A program made the position numbers and the translations under genes. From Candidatus Gastranaerophilales bacterium (lineage in GTDB: Bacteria > Cyanobacteriota > Vampirovibrionia > Gastranaerophilales > Gastranaerophilaceae): 64,000 bases of DNA. The DNA lies in the NCBI GenBank assembly GCA_944323395.1, contig CALUSI010000006.1:36857-100856 (forward strand). The letters are read 5' to 3'. Below, one piece after another: positions 41,864 to 49,931 of this stretch. The stretch's first letter is position 1; every line of letters starts with the position of its first letter. The notes below the pieces were generated by a model, which made no database searches, was not told the origin of the DNA, and saw only the letters and a list, made by a program, of their open reading frames with translations.

Positions 41864-42432
41864 CTGTTAATGATTTTTTTGAAAATATATATAGTGTGAT
41901 TTTTTCTCCAAAAGCATTCTTTGAGAGAGAAGATATAACTATATCTATTAGATTAGCCGTTGTAACAGTAGTCTTTATAGCAATAATTAATAAAATTACG
42001 TTAGGCATTTTTGATGGTTCAATATTGAATGCTATGTTTATTTTTTCATTGTTGGGTTCGATAATATTGACGGTTTTTCTGTGGTTTTTAACGGCTTTAT
42101 TTTTTGAATACATAGCAAAAATATTTGACAGAGGAAAACAGCTTGAGAAGATATTGTTTTTTACAGCATTTGTTCCAATCCCGTATATATTTTTTGCTCC
42201 ATTAAATTTAATGAAACAAATAGGAGAAGTTGGTTATATTTTGGGAACAATAATTGAATTTTTATTATACTTTTGGATTATTTTCTTATATGCTTTAGCT
42301 CTTAGAGCCGTATATAATATAACAATATCCAGAGCATTTATGCTAATATTTCTTCCGTTTGTTGCTTCGTTTTTTGCTATTAACTGGATGGTATGTTTTG
42401 TTTCTAAATTGTGGTATATATTCTCAATATAG
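41854..42432 (+). CDS. Yip1-domain membrane protein
   Basis: A 192-residue protein with five predicted transmembrane helices. It starts with the Yip1-type lead DFFENIYSVIFSPKAFFERE, then membrane helices from about residue 30, with a YxxAK-FDRG loop (YIAKIFDRGKQLEKI) that recalls the family. Bacterial Yip1 proteins have no settled role. It overlaps sppA by 10 bases. Confidence 0.7.
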   Translation: MGITVNDFFENIYSVIFSPKAFFEREDITISIRLAVVTVVFIAIINKITLGIFDGSILNAMFIFSLLGSIILTVFLWFLTALFFEYIAKIFDRGKQLEKILFFTAFVPIPYIFFAPLNLMKQIGEVGYILGTIIEFLLYFWIIFLYALALRAVYNITISRAFMLIFLPFVASFFAINWMVCFVSKLWYIFSI

Positions 42433-42443
42433 AGAATTAGATT

Positions 42444-43319
42444 ATGAAAAAATACATAATAATTATATTACTGCTCTTTACAATAAATATTGATGTTTAT
42501 GCTCAAATATCAATACAGGATAATATTACCGCAATAGAGAACACTCTTTTTGGATATGATTATCAAGGTGAAACTGATGAAAAAAGAGTTGAACGTCTTG
42601 AAAAAAGTTTATATGGTCAAAAGAAAAATGGTGATTTGGCAAAAAGGGTTGAAAAAATTAAAAATGACTCAGGTTTGACATTTTCAAAAACACCATCTTT
42701 AAAAAATGATAATAATTATTCCAATACTTATGCAAAAAAAGATGCAAATATTCCTGATTTAAAAGAAGATGCTACTGTTGAATATCCTATTGTGGATAAA
42801 ATGGAAGAAGAAATATTTAAAACTACTTACAAAAATGAAAATATATATTCACGTTTAAATCGACTTGAAGAGAGCGTATTTAATAAAACAAGTAATGAAA
42901 ATCTAAATTCAAGAGTAGATAAACTAGCTTCTGTTATAAGGCCTAAAACAAAAAAAATGTATCAACAAAATAATTATGGTTACTCAAGCGATGATTTAGA
43001 TGCTTATTATAATAATAACGGTTTCGAACCTGTTAATGATCAATCTATGCCGTTTCAACTTTCGGCTTTAGAAGAAGACTTACTTAGAAATTCATATAAT
43101 AACGATAATACCTCAAATAGGTTGAGCCGACTTGAACAAAAACTTTTTAACAGGACATTTGTTTCTGATTCGGATGTAACTCGTTTACAGAGAATTATGG
43201 TTGCATATGATGCAAAGAAGAACAGCTATAAATATGAAAATAATAGAAAAATGCAAAATATGGCTACAATGTCTCAGATTGGTGGTATATTATTGATGAT
43301 TCTTGCTATTTTATTATAG
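42444..43319 (+). CDS. Exported three-repeat protein with C-terminal membrane helix
   Basis: A 291-residue protein: signal peptide (about 1-20, ending VYA-QI), three copies of a 45-residue repeat, and a C-terminal hydrophobic helix (GGILLMILAILL). Each repeat has the scheme E-x-x-L/I-F-x-x-x-Y followed by RL-x-RLE-x-x-L/V-F and RV-x-x-L, at about 28-72 (LFGYDYQGE, RVERLEKSLYG), 117-165 (IFKTTYKNE, RLNRLEESVFN) and 207-253 (LLRNSYNND, RLSRLEQKLFN). The linkers are Asn-rich. The function is unknown; the repeat may be a lineage-specific envelope module. It lies 12 bases after the Yip1-like gene and its stop overlaps the convergent gene by 6 bases. Confidence 0.75.
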   Translation: MKKYIIIILLLFTINIDVYAQISIQDNITAIENTLFGYDYQGETDEKRVERLEKSLYGQKKNGDLAKRVEKIKNDSGLTFSKTPSLKNDNNYSNTYAKKDANIPDLKEDATVEYPIVDKMEEEIFKTTYKNENIYSRLNRLEESVFNKTSNENLNSRVDKLASVIRPKTKKMYQQNNYGYSSDDLDAYYNNNGFEPVNDQSMPFQLSALEEDLLRNSYNNDNTSNRLSRLEQKLFNRTFVSDSDVTRLQRIMVAYDAKKNSYKYENNRKMQNMATMSQIGGILLMILAILL

Positions 43320-43910
43320 CATTTGCATTTCTTTAAAAAGTTCATCTTCAACATTATTCTTATCCGAGAAAATGTTCTCTTGATTAATGTTTATTTCTTC
43401 TTTTTTATCCCTTGCTTTATCAACAATTTTTTCTGCAGATTTGCTTCCTAAGTTGTAACCGGATAAAGAAGCGGCAACAAAGGTAAGTCCTTTGGCAATA
43501 TACAATGCAATTCTTGCTGCTTTATTATTTTGTACAATTTTTGTATTAGCAAGTTTGTTATTAATTTTTTTTAGTCCTTTTTCAGCGATTTGTTCAAAAG
43601 CGTACATTGTTGCAATACCTGACGCTTGAGAAGCACCTGTTTTTACTTTATCTTCTGCAATTGCTGTATTATATACTCCTGAAGCTATTATTAAAGGGTA
43701 AACTATTTTTCTTGCAACAGCTGCTGCTTTGTCAAAAATGCTAATAACAGGTGAAGCTAAAGGCCCTTTTATTACCCCTGTTTTTGCAACGGTATCAATA
43801 GTCCTTGCAGTTTGTGCACCTGCAATACCTTCTTTAAACATATTTTTTTCTTTTTGGCCATATATGTGGTTTCTTGCCGCAAAATATGCACATGAAATAC
43901 CGTTTGGCAT
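43314..43910 (-). CDS. Hypothetical alanine-rich protein
   Basis: A 198-residue protein of unknown family. The ATG at 43910 (MPNGISCAYF) is preferred over a TTG 12 bases upstream because GAAGGTT lies 5-6 bases before it. The chain is rich in Ala, Lys and Ile with weakly hydrophobic helices (VYPLIIASGVYNTAIAED; AARIALYIAKGLTFVAASLSGYNLGSKSAEKIVDKARDKK). It resembles in composition the hypothetical protein at 46871, another Ala/Gly-rich protein of similar size. No signal peptide is clear. Confidence 0.6.
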   Translation of the reverse strand: MPNGISCAYFAARNHIYGQKEKNMFKEGIAGAQTARTIDTVAKTGVIKGPLASPVISIFDKAAAVARKIVYPLIIASGVYNTAIAEDKVKTGASQASGIATMYAFEQIAEKGLKKINNKLANTKIVQNNKAARIALYIAKGLTFVAASLSGYNLGSKSAEKIVDKARDKKEEININQENIFSDKNNVEDELFKEMQML

Positions 43911-44068
43911 ATTAACCTTCAATCTTTATACTACCTTATATATATAAAAACATTTGCTCTGTTGGAATTTACCCAAATTCAATAATAGTTTACAAATTTA
44001 ACAAATACTTAAACTTATTGTTGATTTATGAGAGAATATCAATATCAGTAGAGGGGAGATAGAATTCT

Positions 44069-45220
44069 ATGAAAGACAAAACTTTTTTAATGATTCCAGG
44101 ACCAACACCGGTACCTGAAAGAGTACTTTTAGAAATTGCAAAACATCCAATGGGGCATAGAAGCTCCGAATTCTCTAAAATTTTGGAGTCCGTATATTCG
44201 GATTTAAAATATGTTTTTCAAACCTCGAATGATGTTCTAGTATACACATCCAGTGGTACTGGAGCTATGGATGCGGCATTATCAAATTTGATTAATCCCG
44301 GAGATAAAGTATTATCTTTAGTAATTGGTAATTTTGGTCAAAGATGGGCTAAAATCGCTAAAGCTTTAGGTGCTGACGTTGAAACTATTGAAGTTGAACC
44401 GGGTAATGCTATTAATCCTCTTGTTTTAAAAGAAAGATTAGATAAAGACGTTAATAAAGAAATTAAAATTGTTACCCTAACTCAAAATGAAACATCTACA
44501 GGTGTTACAAATGATGTTAAAACTATTGTTTCTTATATAAAAGAACATGGTGCATTATCTGTTGTTGATGGAGTAACAAGTTTAGGAGCAATGACCTGTA
44601 AAATGGATGAATGGGGCATTGATGTTTTAATTTCAGGTTCCCAAAAAGGATTTATGATTCCACCTGGTTTGGCATTTTTAGCTGCAAGCGAAAGAGCTTG
44701 GGCTGTTCATAAAGAATGTCAAAGACCTGATTTCTATTTCAATTGGAGTACAAACAGGAAATCAGTTCTTGAAAATTCAACAGCATTTACGCCTGCTGTT
44801 AGCCTTATTTCAGGGCTTAAAGTTGCTCTTGAAATGATGAAGGAAGAAGGTCTTGAAAACATTATTAACCGTCATACTAAAATTGCAAAAGCTTTAAGAA
44901 AAGCATTGAGAGCAATTAATTTGAAACTTTTTGTTGAAGATGATTCTATTGCAAGTACTTCAATTACAGCAATATTACCTCCTGAAAATGTTAGTGTACC
45001 AGATATAAGAAAAGTATTAAAAAATGATTATGATATTGTAGTTGCAAATGGTCAAAATCAATTAAAAGATAAAATCTTTAGAATGGGAACTTTAGGTTTT
45101 GTCTCAGAGCGTGATGCAATTACAGCTGTAGGTGCTTTAGAAGCAACACTTCATAAATTAGGACATAAGTTTGAATTGGGTAAAGGTGTTGCAACTCTTA
45201 TAGAAGAAATGAATAAATAG
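44069..45220 (+). CDS. Class V aminotransferase (serine-glyoxylate/phosphoserine-type)
   Basis: A 383-residue PLP-dependent aminotransferase of the alanine-glyoxylate/serine-pyruvate group. MIPGPTPVPERVL at the start, MGHRSSEFSKI, the VYTSSGTGAMDAAL PLP loop, the DGVTSLGAM strand (Asp for the pyridine N) and SGSQKGFMIPPG with Schiff-base Lys are all present. In Cyanobacteria and some anaerobes this enzyme type is encoded next to serA. Because SerA makes 3-phosphohydroxypyruvate, this neighbour is the likely transaminase that turns it into phosphoserine; alternatively it works on glyoxylate and Ala. The next gene begins 8 bases downstream. Confidence 0.92.
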   Translation: MKDKTFLMIPGPTPVPERVLLEIAKHPMGHRSSEFSKILESVYSDLKYVFQTSNDVLVYTSSGTGAMDAALSNLINPGDKVLSLVIGNFGQRWAKIAKALGADVETIEVEPGNAINPLVLKERLDKDVNKEIKIVTLTQNETSTGVTNDVKTIVSYIKEHGALSVVDGVTSLGAMTCKMDEWGIDVLISGSQKGFMIPPGLAFLAASERAWAVHKECQRPDFYFNWSTNRKSVLENSTAFTPAVSLISGLKVALEMMKEEGLENIINRHTKIAKALRKALRAINLKLFVEDDSIASTSITAILPPENVSVPDIRKVLKNDYDIVVANGQNQLKDKIFRMGTLGFVSERDAITAVGALEATLHKLGHKFELGKGVATLIEEMNK

Positions 45221-45228
45221 GTGAAAAA

Positions 45229-46821
45229 ATGAAGGTTTTAATTACAGATAAGATTAATGAAGCTGCAGGAAAAATTTTAGAAGGGGTAGCACAGGTCGAT
45301 TTTATTCCAACGCTTCCTGAAGATGAACTTGCAGAAAAAATAAAAGATTACGATGCTTTGATGATTAGAAGTCAAACAAAAGTAACAAAGAAAATATTAG
45401 AGGCCGGTAAAAATTTAAAAATTGTAGGCAGAGCCGGTGTTGGTGTTGATAATGTTGATATTGATGCTGCAACTCAGGCGGGTGTTATTGTTGTAAATTC
45501 ACCTGATGGAAATACAAATGCCGCTGCTGAACATACATTGGCTTTAATGCTTGCTATGTCCAGAAATATTCCTGCTGCTGCTAAATCTACTAAAGACGGA
45601 AAATGGGAACGCTCAAAGTTTACAGGTGTTGAAGTTTTTGGAAAAACACTCGGTATTATTGGATTTGGAAAAATTGGTCAGCATGTTGCCCATGTCGCTA
45701 TTGCTTTAGGAATGAATGTTGTTGTATCTGATCCATATACAACAAAAGAAGCTGTTGAAAAAATTGGGGCTAAATATGTTACAAGTCTTGATGAATTTTG
45801 GGGTCAATGTGATTATATAACTATTCATACGCCAAAAACAAAAGAAACAACTTCTTTGATAAATAAAAATACTTTAAACAGAATGAAAAAAGGTGTTAGA
45901 ATTATTAATTGTGCAAGAGGCGGAATTATTGATGAAGCAGCTTTAAAAGAAGCTTTGGAATCAGGTCAAGTTCAAGCAGCTGCCATAGATGTTTTTGAAG
46001 CTGAGCCTGATATTACCGCATCACCATTATATTCTTGCAGCGGAAATGTTACTATGACTCCTCATTTAGGTGCAAGTACAGCTGAAGCTCAGTTTAATGT
46101 TGCGATTGATGTCGCTGAACAGATTAAAGAAGTTCTATCTGGCGGAAGTGCAAAAGCAGCAATTAATATTCCTGCATTAAAATCTTCTGTTATAGAACCG
46201 GTTAAGGATTATATGTCTTTAGCTGAAAATATAGGTGCTCTTGTTAAACAAATTTCTAAGGGTAATTTAAAAAATATAAATATTACTGTAAATGGAAATC
46301 TTTCAGAACTTAATGTTGCACCGCTTGAAGTAGCTGTACAAAAAGGCATTTTCTCTTCTTTTGTTGAAAGTGTAAATTTTGTAAATGCTCCTCTAATTGC
46401 AAAAAATAGAGGTATTAATGTTGTAACATCTAAGTCTCAAAAAGATTGTACTTTCTTAGGTTCAATTTCAGTTACTCTTACTACTGATATTGAAGAAAAT
46501 ACTGTAACAGGTGCTTTAATTGCTAAAAATATGCCAAGAATTGTTAGAATTAATGATTACAATATGAGTATTGAAGCTGAAGAACATATGTTAATAGTTC
46601 CACATGAAAACAAACCTTCAATGGTTGCAAAAGTAGCTGTAGTTATAGGGGAACATAATATAAATATCAACAGAATGCAAGTTGCTCAAAAATCAAATAA
46701 ATCTGACAATGTTTCTATTATGATTATTACTACTGATAAAGATGTTGATGACTTAACAATGGAAACTATAAATAAAATTGATGGCATAAAAAATGCACAA
46801 TATATAAAATTAAATCCATAA
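45229..46821 (+). CDS. serA: D-3-phosphoglycerate dehydrogenase
   Basis: A 530-residue long-form SerA that oxidises 3-phosphoglycerate in the first step of serine synthesis. The NAD site is LGIIGFGKIGQHVA (about 143-156); the 2-hydroxyacid dehydrogenase motifs are GRAGVGVDNVD (about 68-79), NCARGGIIDEAAL with catalytic Arg, and TPHLGAST (catalytic His). After about 310 come the ASB-like domain and the C-terminal ACT domain (IVPHENKPSMVAKVAVVIGEHNINI...), the usual site of serine feedback. It forms an operon with the aminotransferase and ends at a strong terminator. Confidence 0.97.
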   Translation: MKVLITDKINEAAGKILEGVAQVDFIPTLPEDELAEKIKDYDALMIRSQTKVTKKILEAGKNLKIVGRAGVGVDNVDIDAATQAGVIVVNSPDGNTNAAAEHTLALMLAMSRNIPAAAKSTKDGKWERSKFTGVEVFGKTLGIIGFGKIGQHVAHVAIALGMNVVVSDPYTTKEAVEKIGAKYVTSLDEFWGQCDYITIHTPKTKETTSLINKNTLNRMKKGVRIINCARGGIIDEAALKEALESGQVQAAAIDVFEAEPDITASPLYSCSGNVTMTPHLGASTAEAQFNVAIDVAEQIKEVLSGGSAKAAINIPALKSSVIEPVKDYMSLAENIGALVKQISKGNLKNINITVNGNLSELNVAPLEVAVQKGIFSSFVESVNFVNAPLIAKNRGINVVTSKSQKDCTFLGSISVTLTTDIEENTVTGALIAKNMPRIVRINDYNMSIEAEEHMLIVPHENKPSMVAKVAVVIGEHNININRMQVAQKSNKSDNVSIMIITTDKDVDDLTMETINKIDGIKNAQYIKLNP

Positions 46822-46822
46822 G

Positions 46823-46850
46823 AAAAGCCCCTTTTGGAAGGGGCTTTTTA
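46823..46850. terminator. Bidirectional terminator after serA
   Basis: A perfect 11-bp stem AAAAGCCCCTT / AAGGGGCTTTT with a 4-base loop. The T run follows on the plus strand and A-rich sequence precedes it, so it may also end the convergent gene at 46871. Confidence 0.92.
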
Positions 46851-46870
46851 TTTTCTGAATTGTTATTTTT

Positions 46871-47392
46871 CTATTCTTCGTATTTACCTTCAATATATCC
46901 GGCTTTTTGTGCACTTACCATAGATACAATTGGAGCTGCAAGAGCTAAAAGAGCTGCACCTGCTGCAATTCCTGCTTTAGCTGGGGTTGGTAAAGAATTG
47001 AACTTTTGGAAAACTTTTGTATTTTTTACAATATCTTTTAAGTTCTTTCCGTTAATTGAACATTTTGCAAGTGTATCACCAATTTTAGATTTTATTTTGT
47101 TAAATACATTTGCTGCCTTTTCAGAATTGCCTGTGATTAAAGAAGCTGCTGTTGCAGTTCCTACTACTGCTCCACCTAGTTTTAAAGTATCTTTTGTACT
47201 TTCAACAAATTGTTCTTTTAAAACTTCAGCTTTTGCTTTATTATCTAATTTTTCGTTTGTTACAATATGAGCAACACTTCCAGGAACTCCGGCTGGTTTT
47301 CCTGATACTTTTTTATAAATTGCAGAACCGCCTAATGCTAAACCTGTGCCTGCAACTCCTCCAACGATTGGTGCAATAACATTCATATTCAT
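46871..47392 (-). CDS. Hypothetical Ala/Gly-rich protein with membrane-like helices
   Basis: A 173-residue protein with two weakly hydrophobic Gly/Ala segments: VIAPIVGGVAGTGLALGGSA near the N-terminus and AKAGIAAGAALLALAAPIVSMV near the C-terminus, with a basic middle. AAAGGAAA precedes the ATG. It is of no recognised family. The composition resembles the protein at 43314, and both are encoded alone on the minus strand between conserved genes. A membrane-associated or glycine-zipper-type role is possible, but nothing proves it. Confidence 0.6.
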   Translation of the reverse strand: MNMNVIAPIVGGVAGTGLALGGSAIYKKVSGKPAGVPGSVAHIVTNEKLDNKAKAEVLKEQFVESTKDTLKLGGAVVGTATAASLITGNSEKAANVFNKIKSKIGDTLAKCSINGKNLKDIVKNTKVFQKFNSLPTPAKAGIAAGAALLALAAPIVSMVSAQKAGYIEGKYEE

Positions 47393-47510
47393 ATAGATTT
47401 CCTTTCTTATTTAGATTTCTAAAGTTTCTTACCTTATGACTCTATAATGAATATGAAACTCCAAAATTGCCTTGTTTTAGGCAATTGTTTCAAATTGTTA
47501 AGAGGGTTGA

Positions 47511-48011
47511 TTAATCAGCAACGTACGTTGGTGCGTTTTTTGGGCTTTTTCCTTTTATAACATTATGGTAATAAGAGTATGTCATTGGTGTACTTTGGTT
47601 TAAAATATCACCATCTATAACATCTGCGATATAAACTGTGTGAGTGGATGTTTCAAATTTTCCTTTTATTTCACAAATTAAATAACCACAAGCATCTTTT
47701 ATTATCGGTAATTCGTTAACAATATTATATGGAATTGAGTCAAACTTGTTAAAATCTCTCCCGCTTCTAAAACCAAAAGTACCAATTGATAATGGATTTG
47801 AATCTTCTGACAAAATAGATACAGCAAATTTGTTATTTATGTCCAAACAGGTATGTGTATAGTTATTGTGATTTACACTTAATGCAATAGTCGGCGGTTC
47901 TGATGTGATTTGCATAATACTGTTTACTGTACAGCCTGTATATCTTTTACCGTCTTTACAAGAAATAATATATACTCCATATGACAAATTTTTAAATACA
48001 TTATTATTCAT
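47511..48011 (-). CDS. Flavin reductase-like FMN-binding protein
   Basis: A 166-residue protein of the flavin_reduct (flavoredoxin/HpaC-like) family. MNNNVFKNLSYGVYIISCKDGKRYTGCTVNSIMQITSEPPTIALSV at the start, FAVSILSED and the GTFGFRSGRDFNKF stretch are family-typical. The start at 48011 is chosen because GAGAG lies just upstream and because a longer frame to 48053 would begin inside the ferritin terminator. In some anaerobes these proteins are fused to or work with rubredoxin or diiron proteins. It follows ferritin on the same strand, both likely involved in redox or oxygen response. Confidence 0.88.
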   Translation of the reverse strand: MNNNVFKNLSYGVYIISCKDGKRYTGCTVNSIMQITSEPPTIALSVNHNNYTHTCLDINNKFAVSILSEDSNPLSIGTFGFRSGRDFNKFDSIPYNIVNELPIIKDACGYLICEIKGKFETSTHTVYIADVIDGDILNQSTPMTYSYYHNVIKGKSPKNAPTYVAD

Positions 48012-48036
48012 ACTGCTCTCATTCTTTACATAATAT

Positions 48037-48064
48037 AATAGAGGAGCATTCAAGCTCCTCTATT
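48037..48064 (-). terminator. Hairpin between ferritin and flavin reductase genes
   Basis: An 11-bp perfect stem (AATAGAGGAGC / GCTCCTCTATT, 6-base loop). There is no long T run on either side, so it may be a weak or partial terminator that tunes read-through. Confidence 0.6.
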
Positions 48065-48071
48065 AATAATT

Positions 48072-48581
48072 TTAACCTATTACCGGTGCAACAAATGTTC
48101 TTGTTGCAAGTTCTTTATCAAGCATGTATAGGCAATTCGTATCATTGCAAATCATTTTTAATGTTTTTAAAACATTACCTACATTTGCTTCTTCTTCTAC
48201 TTGTTCTTTTAAATACCAATCCAAGAATGATACTGCCGCTCTGTCTTTTACTTCGTCTGCGACATCCATTAATGCATTAATTTTGGAAGTTACTAATTGT
48301 TCGTGTTTTAAAACAGCTTCAAAAACTGCTAATGGAGAATCCCATTCTGTATCAGGTTGTTCAATTGCTTGTAATTTTACTTTGCCGCCTCGTTCATGTA
48401 CATAGTTGAACATACCCATTGCGTGAGCTCTTTCTTCTTGTCTTTGTACATCCATCCAGTTCTTGAAACCTTGTAAATTCATTCTTTCAAAATATGCATA
48501 CATAGATAAGTATAAATATTCTGAATAGAATTCAGCATTTATTTGATCATTAAAAGCTTTTTCTAATTTTTCATTCATCAT
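48072..48581 (-). CDS. ftn: Non-haem ferritin
   Basis: A 169-residue bacterial ferritin that stores iron as a 24-subunit cage. The ferroxidase ligands are E17 (NAEFYSEY), E50 and H53 (QEERAHAM), then E94 (KHEQ) and the Q/E pair in KEQVEEE. The four-helix bundle and length fit the FtnA class, not bacterioferritin, as the haem Met is not evident. Start at the first ATG after AAGGAGAG (a second ATG follows directly). Its mRNA may read through a hairpin into the flavin reductase gene. Confidence 0.95.
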   Translation of the reverse strand: MMNEKLEKAFNDQINAEFYSEYLYLSMYAYFERMNLQGFKNWMDVQRQEERAHAMGMFNYVHERGGKVKLQAIEQPDTEWDSPLAVFEAVLKHEQLVTSKINALMDVADEVKDRAAVSFLDWYLKEQVEEEANVGNVLKTLKMICNDTNCLYMLDKELATRTFVAPVIG

Positions 48582-48644
48582 GATATCTCTCCTTTTCTAT
48601 CATTTTATCATTTTATATCTTAACAAAAAATATGCATTAACCAA

Positions 48645-49874
48645 CTATTTAAAATATTTCCTATCTCTTAATTCATCAGGCATGAATTGCTGTTTGTATT
48701 CAGGATGTTCGTGAGAATATACGTACCCAACTCCAAATCCGTATTTTGAAGCATCTTTATAATGAGCATCCCTTAGATGCATTGGCGGTTGATAATTTAG
48801 TCCGTTATATATATCCTGCATTGCTGAATCTATTGCTACACAAGCACGGTTTGATTTTGGACATCTTGCTATATATTCAACTGCTTGTGCTAAAGGAATA
48901 CGAGCTTCAGGCATACCCAATATTTCAGATGCGCGAAAAGCATTAATTGCGATGGTTAATGCGTGTGGAGCGGCATTTCCTACATCTTCCGATGCACAAA
49001 CTATCATTCTTCTTGCAATGAATCTTGGATCTTCGCCAGCTGTAAGCATTTTGGCCAACCAATAAATGGCCGCATCAGGGTCAGACCCTCTCATACTTTT
49101 TTGAAAAGCAGATGCCATATCATAGTGTTCTTGTCTTGAGTATTTTATTGATGAAGTTTGTGCAAGTTTTTCTAGCATCTCAACTGTAACGTGTCTTGAA
49201 TTATTTTCTAACGGAGATGAAAAATATGTATTTTCAATTAAATTGAGTGCACTTCTTGCATCTCCTCTTGCGTAGTTTAAAATGTACTCTTGGACTTCTT
49301 TATCTATAATTGTTTCAGAGTAGTGAGAAGATAAATATTCAAATCCTTTTGAAATGATTTTTCTCATTGCTTCATCATCAATTGGAGTTAGTCTTATAAC
49401 TTGTGTCCTTGAAATTAAAGCTGCATTTACCTGAAATGATGGATTTTCCGTTGTTGATCCAATTAAAAAGACAGTTCCGTTTTCAAGATGTGGTAATAGT
49501 GCATCTTGCTGTGTCTTATTATATCTGTGGATTTCATCTATAAATAATATTGTTTTTTGTCCGTAAACCAACTTCTCTTTTGCTTTATCTATTGCATCTT
49601 TTATATCTTTTACTCCGGATGTCACTGCACTTAGTTCAATAAATTGGCTTTGAGTGTGGTTCGCAATTATTCGGGCAAGGGTTGTTTTTCCGCAACCAGG
49701 TGGTCCCCATAATATTAGTGAAAATAATCTGTTTGTTTTCAGAAGATTTATTAATGGGGATTTGTTACCTGTAATATTATTTTGACCCAAATATTCCTCT
49801 ATTGTTTTAGGTCTTAGTATTTCTGCTAAAGGTATTTGTTTGTTATTCTCTTTTAGATTATCAAATAGATCCAT
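48645..49874 (-). CDS. rarA: Replication-associated recombination protein RarA (MgsA)
   Basis: A 409-residue AAA+ ATPase related to clamp loaders that acts at stalled forks. Walker A is GPPGCGKT (57-64), Walker B with the Asp-Glu box is LFIDEIHR (111-117), sensor 1 is GSTTENPSF, and the C-terminal MgsA domain contains KSMRGSDPDAAIYWLAKML and the characteristic PPMHLRDAHY segment. Length matches RarA. It is divergent from the sugar-binding protein gene. Confidence 0.96.
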   Translation of the reverse strand: MDLFDNLKENNKQIPLAEILRPKTIEEYLGQNNITGNKSPLINLLKTNRLFSLILWGPPGCGKTTLARIIANHTQSQFIELSAVTSGVKDIKDAIDKAKEKLVYGQKTILFIDEIHRYNKTQQDALLPHLENGTVFLIGSTTENPSFQVNAALISRTQVIRLTPIDDEAMRKIISKGFEYLSSHYSETIIDKEVQEYILNYARGDARSALNLIENTYFSSPLENNSRHVTVEMLEKLAQTSSIKYSRQEHYDMASAFQKSMRGSDPDAAIYWLAKMLTAGEDPRFIARRMIVCASEDVGNAAPHALTIAINAFRASEILGMPEARIPLAQAVEYIARCPKSNRACVAIDSAMQDIYNGLNYQPPMHLRDAHYKDASKYGFGVGYVYSHEHPEYKQQFMPDELRDRKYFK

Positions 49875-49931
49875 TGTAAAAAATTGCCCTTACATCAATA
49901 ATATTTTATCATTAATGTTGGAGTTTAAATT

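Noticed and set aside
47511..48053. Longer start (48053) for the flavin reductase-like gene
   Set aside because: It would begin inside the hairpin between ferritin and this gene and lacks a ribosome-binding site; the ATG at 48011 is better.
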